NCBI GenBank assembly: GCA_016201685.1
Contig: JACQCJ010000073.1
Location: 1-11,627 of the forward strand
Length of the DNA stretch: 11,627 nucleotides
Direction of reading: 5' to 3'
DNA from: Candidatus Peregrinibacteria bacterium
Lineage (GTDB): Bacteria; Patescibacteriota; Gracilibacteria; Peribacterales; Peribacteraceae
Shown: positions 7,340-11,627 of the stretch, piece after piece
Position numbering within the stretch: the first letter of the stretch is position 1
How the letters are laid out: each line of letters starts with the position of its first letter
Translations under genes and position numbers: made by a program
The notes under the pieces: generated by a model
What the model saw: the letters and a program-made list of their open reading frames with translations, nothing else
Database searches by the model: none
Told to the model about the DNA's origin: nothing

Positions 7340-7386
7340 CATGGTGAGCTGAGCCTGCCCTGAGCAATGCGAAGGGTCGAACCATG
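7340..7386. repeat. Palindromic intergenic element
   Basis: CATGGT (7340-7345) and ACCATG (7381-7386) form perfect ends of a 47-base element. Internal CCCT (7358-7361) and AGGG (7373-7376) add a second pairing block, giving a bulged hairpin. Its wording (GAGCCTGCCCTGAGC, GAAGGGTCGAACCATG) resembles dispersed intergenic palindromes seen in many bacterial genomes. That resemblance is from memory and not tested. Confidence 0.6.
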
Positions 7387-7396
7387 GCATACGACC

Positions 7397-7413
7397 GCGG
7401 CCAGAAAGGCCGC
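7397..7413. other. Strong GC hairpin downstream of the palindrome
   Basis: GCGGCC and GGCCGC form a perfect 6-bp stem with loop AGAAA. No T-run follows on either strand, so it is a poor intrinsic terminator. It probably belongs to the same repeat-rich spacer as the 7340-7386 element. Confidence 0.5.
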
Positions 7414-7483
7414 TCCCCAAGTTCAAAATTATTTTGCACTCTGAGGGAAAGATACGCTCCATCGAATCCATCAAAACCATGAT

Positions 7484-7519
7484 CCTCTGAATCTTCTGAA
7501 TCCTGTGAATCCTCTGAAT
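7484..7519 (+). repeat. Four-copy 9-base tandem repeat overlapping a start codon
   Basis: The units are CCTCTGAAT, CTTCTGAAT, CCTGTGAAT and CCTCTGAAT, followed by a decayed fifth CTTCCC. The period of nine keeps the reading frame. The GTG used as the metallopeptidase start is the CTG of the third unit with C changed to G. Confidence 0.9.
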
Positions 7520-8203
7520 CTTCCCTACCGCCTCGAACGCACCCGCAACCGCCATTCCAACGCGGTGTACAGAGACGAGACGATTGTGATCCGCCTCGCG
7601 CGTAATCTCTCCCTGCGCGAAGAGCAGCGGCATATCGAGAATCTCCTCAAGCGCATGCAGAAATTCGTGATACGAGAAGAACGCAGAACGCGCATCGATC
7701 CCTTCCGGCTGCTCCTCGACGGAGCGTCTGAACTCACGGTCGCCGTCCCCGGCGGCGGATCGTACCGCTTCACGCTGGAAGCCGGAGACCGGACGCGGGC
7801 GAGGCGAACGACTGAGGGATGGGCGGTCACTCTCGGACCGGGCATCCGCCAGGCTCGCTTCCACCGCTTCCTGTGGAGGCTCCTTTCGGAACTCGAACTG
7901 CCTCGCATTCGCTCTCTCGTGCACGCGATCAATACCCAGACGCTGCGCGTGCGCGTGCGCGGAGTGAAGCTCCACAGCGCGACGACGCTGTGGGGAAGCT
8001 GCTCGCACACCGGCAGCATCGCGCTCAATGCCGTCCTGCTCTTCCTGCCCCAAGACATGCTCGAGTACGTGATCGTCCATGAGCTCGCGCACCGCATTCA
8101 CGGCAACCATTCCCGTGCATTCTGGCGCGAAGTGGAGCGGGCATGTCCCGAGTACGATCGCCTCCGCCGCGCGATGAGGCATTTCTCCATCTGCTCGTTG
8201 TGA
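7505..8203 (+). CDS. YgjP-like zinc metallopeptidase (DUF45/M48-related)
   Basis: A 232-residue protein of the YgjP/DUF45 (WLM-like, SprT-related) family. The C-terminal half has LWGSCSHTG, the family hallmark, then VIVHELAHRIHGNHSRAFW, where HELAH supplies two zinc-binding His and the catalytic Glu, and the NHS..FW segment supplies the likely third ligand. The N-terminal part (YRLERTRNRHSNAVY) is the usual first beta strand. Family members are predicted metal-dependent peptidases; their cellular substrates are largely unknown. No signal peptide is seen. The GTG at 7505 is the only initiation codon in the stretch from the upstream stop at 7442 to the conserved domain. It lies inside a 9-base tandem repeat and no Shine-Dalgarno sequence precedes it, so the true start is less certain than the domain assignment. 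Confidence 0.9.
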   Translation: MNPLNLPYRLERTRNRHSNAVYRDETIVIRLARNLSLREEQRHIENLLKRMQKFVIREERRTRIDPFRLLLDGASELTVAVPGGGSYRFTLEAGDRTRARRTTEGWAVTLGPGIRQARFHRFLWRLLSELELPRIRSLVHAINTQTLRVRVRGVKLHSATTLWGSCSHTGSIALNAVLLFLPQDMLEYVIVHELAHRIHGNHSRAFWREVERACPEYDRLRRAMRHFSICSL

Positions 8204-8226
8204 GCAAGGCGAAGAGATGCTACGAT
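8198..8226 (+). promoter_or_regulatory. Promoter for the small protein at 8233
   Basis: TTGTGA (8198-8203) and TACGAT (8221-8226) are exactly 17 bases apart, and TGC directly before the -10 gives an extended -10. The -10 ends six bases before the ATG at 8233, again leaderless geometry. The -35 overlaps the stop codon of the metallopeptidase gene. Confidence 0.5.
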
Positions 8227-8232
8227 GCGTCA

Positions 8233-8394
8233 ATGAAGAAGCATCCTCCCAAGAAAGGAAAGAACGATGACAGCGGCACCGGCGACGAGTCGGGCTCCCA
8301 ATCCGACATTCGCCCCCAGGACACGAACAACCTCGGCGAGCTGGGGCAGAGAATCGGCGAAGGACACTCGGAAGAGAAAGATCAGATGCTCTGA
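8233..8394 (+). CDS. Small hydrophilic protein, 53 residues, unknown
   Basis: The ATG at 8233 opens a 53-residue frame. It begins with a lysine-rich segment (MKKHPPKKGK) and continues with a Gly/Ser/Asp/Glu/Gln-rich, almost certainly disordered chain (DDSGTGDESGSQSD, then GELGQRIGEGHSEEKDQML). There is no hydrophobic segment and no domain I recognise. Support for it being real is the well-spaced promoter-like sequence just upstream and the biased composition, both modest. The frame extends further upstream, but those codons overlap the end of the metallopeptidase gene and are a shadow. It could be a nucleic-acid-associated or stress-type small protein, but nothing in the sequence shows this. 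Confidence 0.5.
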   Translation: MKKHPPKKGKNDDSGTGDESGSQSDIRPQDTNNLGELGQRIGEGHSEEKDQML

Positions 8395-8582
8395 TACCAA
8401 TTTGCGAATGAAACGATAGGAATTCTCATCGAATGATACCCTCCGTCGAATGCCGCGAAGCGTTCCCCATAGCGAAGAATTACCCTCAATGATCTCAGGA
8501 CATTCCTAACGTTTCGAACGCGAAGTGGCATGAGCGTTGTTCGTTGGGGACCATGTTTCAGGGAATGTTTTTTGCTTCCACC
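8395..8582. other. Non-coding stretch, no gene seen
   Basis: Together with the following repeat this is a 320-base gap between the small protein and the end of maf. I see no convincing gene, tRNA or terminator. TCGAATG occurs twice and TACCCTC twice, giving a vaguely repetitive texture. A minus-strand frame through it ends in FANWYQSI but shows no domain and shares no start signal with its neighbours. Confidence 0.45.
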
Positions 8583-8710
8583 AAACAAAACAAAACACCC
8601 CCCTCTCCTTCTTTTGATGCTTCAAAAATACTTTCCTGTACAGAAGAAAGGAGAATCCAAGAAAAGGAGAGGGGTTGGGGATGAGGTCGCCTACAAAACA
8701 AAAACAAAAC
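8583..8710. repeat. MITE-like palindrome flanked by AAAAC-rich direct repeats
   Basis: CCCCTCTCCTT (8600-8610) and AAGGAGAGGGG (8664-8674) are perfect 11-bp inverted arms around a 53-base loop that contains the self-complementary TGTACA. On each side, in the same orientation, lies a run of AAAAC units (8583-8597 and 8693-8710). The arrangement resembles a small palindromic inserted element with repeated flanks. It follows the maf stop codon directly, so it may also shape the 3' end of the maf mRNA. Confidence 0.65.
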
Positions 8711-8714
8711 TTTA

Positions 8715-9299
8715 TCAAAGAACCTTCAAGAACGCCGCCCCGATCCCCCGGCACATTTCTCCGAAGAGAAACACCGGAAATCCGACGATACTCGTCCAAT
8801 CACCCTCGATCTTCGCGATCATCAACTGTCCCAGACCATCGATTTGAAATCCGCCGGAGCGATCTCTCCATTGATCGGTGCCGATCCACCACTCGATTTC
8901 CTGATCGCTCAACGTCTTGAACGTGACGAAACTGCTCGAGACGTCGCTCGCCTCTCGACCGTCCGGAGCGACCAGACAGAGTCCGGAATGGACAACGGAA
9001 GTCTTTCCGCTCTGCAGCTGCAACATGCGGCGAGCATCACGTTCATCTCGGGGTTTCTCGAGAATCGTTCCTTCGCAGCCGACGACGAGCGTGTCGCAGC
9101 CGATGACCCAGGATTCCGGATGTTTCCGCGCAATATCCCGTGCTTTGAGTTCCGCGAGCGCCTGGGCACGACGACGAGGATGGACTTCACCACAGGACTC
9201 CTCGGCTACATCACTCGGGGCAACATCAAACGAAAGACCGAACCCTGCAAGCAGAGACTTTCGCTGAGGGCTGGCCGAAGCGAGGATCAAGCGGTGCAT
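8715..9299 (-). CDS. maf: Maf family nucleotide pyrophosphatase
   Basis: A 194-residue Maf protein, the normal length. It begins with the Maf signature LILASASPQRKSLLAG (Gln in place of the common second Arg). VIGCDTLVV holds the conserved metal-binding Asp, followed by EKPRDERDARRMLQLQSGKTSVVHSG, and the C-terminal DRSGGFQIDGLG and SIVGFPV are the expected substrate-loop and strand segments. The family hydrolyses non-canonical or modified nucleoside triphosphates (dTTP/UTP or m7GTP subtypes) and is tied to house-cleaning and division arrest; the subtype is not decided here. The ATG at 9299 directly precedes the conserved first strand. A longer upstream frame runs antisense through the antitoxin gene and is not credible. 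It is divergent from the toxin-antitoxin pair with only 78 bases between. Confidence 0.93.
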   Translation of the reverse strand: MHRLILASASPQRKSLLAGFGLSFDVAPSDVAEESCGEVHPRRRAQALAELKARDIARKHPESWVIGCDTLVVGCEGTILEKPRDERDARRMLQLQSGKTSVVHSGLCLVAPDGREASDVSSSFVTFKTLSDQEIEWWIGTDQWRDRSGGFQIDGLGQLMIAKIEGDWTSIVGFPVFLFGEMCRGIGAAFLKVL

Positions 9300-9305
9300 T
9301 GGCAC

Positions 9306-9311
9306 AGTATG
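9306..9311 (-). promoter_or_regulatory. -10 element for maf, leaderless geometry
   Basis: On the minus strand CATACT matches the -10 consensus at four of six positions and ends six bases before the maf ATG at 9299. The expected -35 position is not recognisable. On the plus strand the same bases read AGTATG, the core word of the neighbouring operator. Confidence 0.42.
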
Positions 9312-9330
9312 CCCTTGCATAGCTGGAAAG

Positions 9331-9372
9331 GGAGGAGTATGATAATAAAGTATTAGTATTTCATACTTCTCC
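9331..9372. promoter_or_regulatory. Likely operator of the toxin-antitoxin operon
   Basis: GGAGGAGTATGA (9331-9342) and TCATACTTCTCC (9361-9372) are inverted with 11 of 12 bases matching, centres 30 bp apart, about three helical turns. AGTATT occurs twice between the arms (9349-9354 and 9355-9360). It ends five bases before the antitoxin ATG. Ribbon-helix-helix antitoxins typically bind such repeats and repress their own operon. Confidence 0.65.
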
Positions 9373-9377
9373 ATTCT

Positions 9378-9584
9378 ATGACAACCATTTCCGTCCCCCT
9401 TCCGGCAGAACTCCTCCAACAACTCGAAAGTCTTATTCGTCAGGGAAAAGTGCCGAATAAGGCCGCGGCCATGCGAATGGCGTTGGAGAAATATTTGGAA
9501 GATCAGGCGGTCGAAGCCGTACTGCAAGCGGAAAGAGAGCCTACCCTCTATGGCAATATTGATGACCTCATGAAGAAAGTTTGA
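9378..9584 (+). CDS. Ribbon-helix-helix (CopG-like) antitoxin
   Basis: A 68-residue protein with the RHH plan: an N-terminal strand TTISVPLP that would pair in a dimer and enter the DNA major groove, helix 1 (ELLQQLESLIRQG), a turn (KVPNKAAA), and helix 2 (MRMALEKYLED). The remaining C-terminal part (AVEAVLQAEREPTLYGNIDDLMKKV) is the expected toxin-binding tail. It should neutralise the downstream toxin and repress transcription through the inverted repeat just upstream. The stop is 12 bases before the toxin start, the usual antitoxin-first order. A CATACT sits ten bases before the ATG; no clear Shine-Dalgarno sequence is seen. Confidence 0.85.
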   Translation: MTTISVPLPAELLQQLESLIRQGKVPNKAAAMRMALEKYLEDQAVEAVLQAEREPTLYGNIDDLMKKV

Positions 9585-9596
9585 TACTGTCCATTC

Positions 9597-9857
9597 ATGC
9601 TCCGTATCGGTTACAGACCGGCATTTCTCCGCATGCTGAAGAAATTGCCTCCAACGTTGCAGCAGGAAGCAAAAGATCGTATCGCTCTTTTTAGCCAGGA
9701 TCCCCAACATGCCTCGCTACGGGGCCATAAACTCAAAGGCACTCTGAGAGGTCGATGGAGTTTTTCTGTGAATTACCGATTCAGAATTGTCTTCAGGTAT
9801 GAGAACAAACACACCGCCGTTCTACTCGCGATTGGTACCCACGCCATCTACGAATAG
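9597..9857 (+). CDS. RelE/ParE superfamily toxin
   Basis: An 86-residue protein of the RelE/ParE fold: N-terminal IGYRPAFLRMLKKLP, a helical pair, then HKLKGTLRGRWSFSVNYRFRIVFRYE, and the terminal strand AVLLAIGTHAIYE. The basic residues of the central sheet (Lys and Arg in the LKG and YRFRIVF segments) are those used by RelE-type ribosome-dependent mRNA interferases. ParE-type gyrase poisons share the fold, so activity cannot be settled by sequence reading. The terminal IGTHAIYE resembles the RelE/StbE subgroup. It is preceded by the RHH antitoxin. GATACT at 9583-9588 lies eight bases before the ATG, overlapping the antitoxin stop, and could give the toxin its own start. The toxin converges on trpS, three bases apart. 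Confidence 0.87.
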   Translation: MLRIGYRPAFLRMLKKLPPTLQQEAKDRIALFSQDPQHASLRGHKLKGTLRGRWSFSVNYRFRIVFRYENKHTAVLLAIGTHAIYE

Positions 9858-9860
9858 AAT

Positions 9861-10823
9861 TCACTGAAGACCAACAGCCTTCTTCACCCGCTCCATCGTC
9901 TTCCCCGCATACGCCGAGGCCCGCTTTGCGCCGTCGCGTGCGACTTCTTCGACGAACGTCGGATCGTTCTCGAGTTGCGCATGCTTCTTCCGCATTGGTC
10001 CGAACACGTCCATATAGGTACCGAACAGCTTCTTCTTCGCATCGCCGTAGCTGAGACCGTTTCGATAGTCGTTCGCCAATGCCTTCTGCTCAGCAACGGA
10101 GAGGAAGAGCCTGTGGAGTTGATAGACCACGCACGTCTCCGGATTCTTGGGATCCGTTGCCCCCTTCGAATCGGTTTTGATCCCCATGATCGCCTTCTTG
10201 ATCACGCTCTCATCGCCGAAGATGGGAATCGTGTTGCCGTAGCTCTTGCTCATCTTTTGCCCATCGGTGCCCGGCACCACCGCCACGTCTTCGCGGATCA
10301 TGACTTCGGGAACCGTGAGCGTCTCGCCGTACGCGTTATTGAACTTGATCGCGATGTCCCTCGTCATCTCCAGGTGCTGCCGTTGATCCCTGCCCACCGG
10401 CACGACGTTCGCATCGTAGAGGAGGATGTCTGCGGCCATCAGAACCGGATACGTGAAGAGCCCCGCCGATGCCGCAATCCCCTTCTCCACTTTCTCCTTG
10501 TAACTGACCGCTCGCTCGAGAAGCCCCATGGGAGCGACCGTCGAAAGAATCCACGCGAGTTCCGCATGCGCGGGAACGTCCGATTGGTAGCAAATGATCG
10601 TCTTCTTTGGATCGAATCCCGCAGCCAGATAATCGACGAGAGCATCGTGACGGTATTGTCGAAGAAGCACTGGATTTTGGAGGCTCGTGAGCGCGTGGAG
10701 ATCGACGATGAAAAACAGACTTTCATCGGCTTTCGCACTCAATTCCAAATTGGGTTTCATGGACCCGAAGTAGTTGCCAAGGTGCAGAGCCCCCGAGGGC
10801 TGCATGGCGGAGAAAACACGCAT
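9861..10823 (-). CDS. trpS: Tryptophanyl-tRNA synthetase
   Basis: A 320-residue class I aminoacyl-tRNA synthetase, close to the usual TrpRS size of about 330. It charges tRNA-Trp with tryptophan using ATP. The ATP-binding motif is GALHLGNYFG (HLGN at 14-17), the tryptophan pocket contains VGRDQRQHLEMTRDIA (143-158), and the second ATP loop is KMSKSYGN (190-197), all three complete. The ATG at 10823 is chosen because it lies just before the conserved first strand (MRVFSAMQPSG). The frame extends 24 codons further upstream to 10895, but those residues have no family counterpart. TACCAT ends six bases before this ATG and there is no Shine-Dalgarno sequence. The neighbouring DUF2000 gene is upstream on the same strand, 78 bases away. 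Confidence 0.97.
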   Translation of the reverse strand: MRVFSAMQPSGALHLGNYFGSMKPNLELSAKADESLFFIVDLHALTSLQNPVLLRQYRHDALVDYLAAGFDPKKTIICYQSDVPAHAELAWILSTVAPMGLLERAVSYKEKVEKGIAASAGLFTYPVLMAADILLYDANVVPVGRDQRQHLEMTRDIAIKFNNAYGETLTVPEVMIREDVAVVPGTDGQKMSKSYGNTIPIFGDESVIKKAIMGIKTDSKGATDPKNPETCVVYQLHRLFLSVAEQKALANDYRNGLSYGDAKKKLFGTYMDVFGPMRKKHAQLENDPTFVEEVARDGAKRASAYAGKTMERVKKAVGLQ

Positions 10824-10829
10824 GCGCAA

Positions 10830-10835
10830 ATGGTA
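10830..10835 (-). promoter_or_regulatory. -10 element for trpS, leaderless geometry
   Basis: On the minus strand TACCAT ends six bases before the trpS ATG at 10823. It is the same hexamer at the same distance as for the GNAT gene at 6388. The -35 position (TGGCTC) is poor, so this is supported mainly by the repeated pattern. Confidence 0.42.
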
Positions 10836-10901
10836 GCGCGGGAACTTGTCCTGAGCCAGACGAGGGATTCCACCCGCGATACAAAAAATGGACAATTGAA
10901 T

Positions 10902-11297
10902 TTACCGCAGCAGCGGCAAATCTCCGGCGAATTTGGTAACGGCCGCATCTTCGCCGATCACGCCGATGCCGATGATGGTCACACCCTTGAGCTTCTTGCC
11001 CTGCACTCTGCGGATGTACTCGTCGTAATTGTTGGTGGATTGGGCCTCTCTGGTGAAGATCATCGTCTTCAATCCGTTGGTTTTCGCGCGCGTGAGAAGT
11101 TCCGGGAAGTCTTTGTGCCCTTTGCGCAGAATCGGAATCCCGATCTTCGTGATGGAGATGAACGTACAATCCTCCCCTTGAATCTCCGCTCCGTACACGT
11201 CTCCTGCATCGCGGAAGAGTCCCGTCGCGATGCACGCGGCGGCATTCGCGAGGTAGCCGGGACCCAACTGTTCATCGAGGACGATTGCGGTTTTCAT
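10902..11297 (-). CDS. DUF2000 family protein
   Basis: A 131-residue protein resembling DUF2000: MKTAIVLDEQLGPGYLANAAACIATGL at the N-terminus, then SITKIGIPILRKGHKDFPELLTRA, a central strand KTMIFTREAQST, and KGVTIIGIGVIGEDAAVTKFAGDLPLLR at the end. The length is typical for the family. As I recall, the family has a fold related to peptidyl-tRNA hydrolase II, but its function is not established and no catalytic residue can be named from the sequence. It is cytoplasmic (no signal peptide). It sits 78 bases upstream of trpS on the same strand, though trpS has its own promoter-like sequence. The ATG is preceded by a -10-like TACATT and no Shine-Dalgarno sequence. Confidence 0.8.
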   Translation of the reverse strand: MKTAIVLDEQLGPGYLANAAACIATGLFRDAGDVYGAEIQGEDCTFISITKIGIPILRKGHKDFPELLTRAKTNGLKTMIFTREAQSTNNYDEYIRRVQGKKLKGVTIIGIGVIGEDAAVTKFAGDLPLLR

Positions 11298-11305
11298 AGG
11301 GGCAC

Positions 11306-11334
11306 AATGTAACAGACACTCTCACCTTACACAA
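11306..11334 (-). promoter_or_regulatory. Promoter for the DUF2000 gene, leaderless geometry
   Basis: On the minus strand TTGTGT (11329-11334) and TACATT (11306-11311) are 17 bases apart, and the -10 ends eight bases before the ATG at 11297. The -35 overlaps the T-run of the upstream gene's terminator. Confidence 0.5.
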
Positions 11335-11357
11335 AAACCCCCAACCGTAGCTGGGGG
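11331..11357 (-). terminator. Intrinsic terminator of the upstream minus-strand gene
   Basis: CCCCCA and TGGGGG (11338-11343 and 11352-11357) form a 6-bp GC-rich stem with an 8-base loop. Read on the minus strand it is followed at once by TTTTTGT, a proper U-tract. On the plus strand the following sequence is only pyrimidine-rich. It lies 43 bases after the stop at 11401. Confidence 0.75.
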
Positions 11358-11400
11358 CTTACCTCCTTTCTCCTGAAGACAGAAATCCTCAGATAAACAA

Positions 11401-11627
11401 TTACGCTTCCGACAGTAGCTCCTTCCATCGCTTGATTTCGGCATAGACTTTGTCCCTATTCCATCCATAATCCTCTGCATTTTTCCGGATCAGTAAGAAC
11501 TTTGGTGGAGAAGACGGTATGAGGGAGAATGTCTTCCATGCCAAACTCTGATCAACTTTCCATTCTCGCGTTGTTTCTCCCCGAGAACACCTTGCGATTC
11601 TTCGATGTGGTTTCGGGGATGAGAACC
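11401..11627 (-). CDS. C-terminal fragment of an unrecognised protein, cut by window edge
   Basis: A frame open from the window edge to a TAA at 11401, 74 residues. It ends in a helical, charged segment (RKNAEDYGWNRDKVYAEIKR, then WKELLSEA), which looks coding. The more upstream half (SRGETTREWKVDQS, SLIPSSPPKF) is less convincing. Two other minus-strand frames are open over parts of the same stretch but stop sooner. The intrinsic terminator 43 bases downstream fits this frame best. I do not recognise a domain. Confidence 0.5.
   Translation of the reverse strand, partial: FSSPKPHRRIARCSRGETTREWKVDQSLAWKTFSLIPSSPPKFLLIRKNAEDYGWNRDKVYAEIKRWKELLSEA

Noticed and set aside
7397..7413. GC hairpin as an intrinsic terminator for the exported-protein gene
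   Set aside because: No T-run follows on either strand.
8500..8540. TTTCGAACG-type word suggesting a tRNA T-arm
   Set aside because: No acceptor stem, anticodon arm or CCA-proximal pairing can be drawn around it.
9300..9710. Upstream extension of the Maf frame
   Set aside because: It runs antisense through the antitoxin gene; the Maf signature begins one residue after the ATG at 9299.
9975..11312. A 445-codon plus-strand frame
   Set aside because: It is antisense to trpS and the DUF2000 gene, both with clear family motifs; its product is Arg/Asp/His-rich shadow sequence without a domain.

Overview
The window is a compact, GC-rich bacterial segment with short gaps and genes on both strands. 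TGA is read as a stop, so this is not a TGA-recoded lineage. The gene mix (an archaeal-like GT4/GH57/GH15 glucan cluster, many orphan or small genes, almost no Shine-Dalgarno sequences) would fit an uncultured Candidate Phyla Radiation type bacterium such as Peregrinibacteria/Peribacteria. That assignment is an inference from style, with no marker gene to prove it.

Layout: 1-1019 (-) is a PLP-dependent aminotransferase cut off by the window edge. Divergent from it, 1251-5846 (+) is a three-gene glucan cluster: a GT4 glycogen-synthase-like glycosyltransferase whose N-terminus is damaged or unresolved, a GH57 alpha-glucanase with a complete catalytic set, and a GH15 glucoamylase-like enzyme. 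Together they could build, trim and mobilise an alpha-1,4-glucan store. 5861-6388 (-) is a GNAT acetyltransferase. 6448-8394 (+) holds an exported helical protein of unknown function, a YgjP/DUF45 zinc metallopeptidase and a 53-residue hydrophilic small protein. 8715-9299 (-) is Maf. 9378-9857 (+) is an RHH antitoxin plus RelE/ParE toxin pair with a clear inverted-repeat operator. 9861-10823 (-) is tryptophanyl-tRNA synthetase, 10902-11297 (-) a DUF2000 protein, and 11401-11627 (-) the likely C-terminus of an unknown protein followed by a terminator.

Two patterns go beyond the gene list. First, at least seven starts (6388, 6448, 8233, 9299, 9597, 10823, 11297) have a -10-like hexamer ending 6-8 bases before the start codon and no Shine-Dalgarno sequence, the geometry expected for leaderless mRNAs. 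Second, several gene junctions carry palindromic or short-period tandem repeat islands (periods 7, 8 and 9 bases). One supplies the last ~37 residues of the GH57 protein, and another supplies the apparent GTG start codon and first residues of the metallopeptidase. I found no CRISPR array, rRNA, tRNA, transposase or prophage gene.
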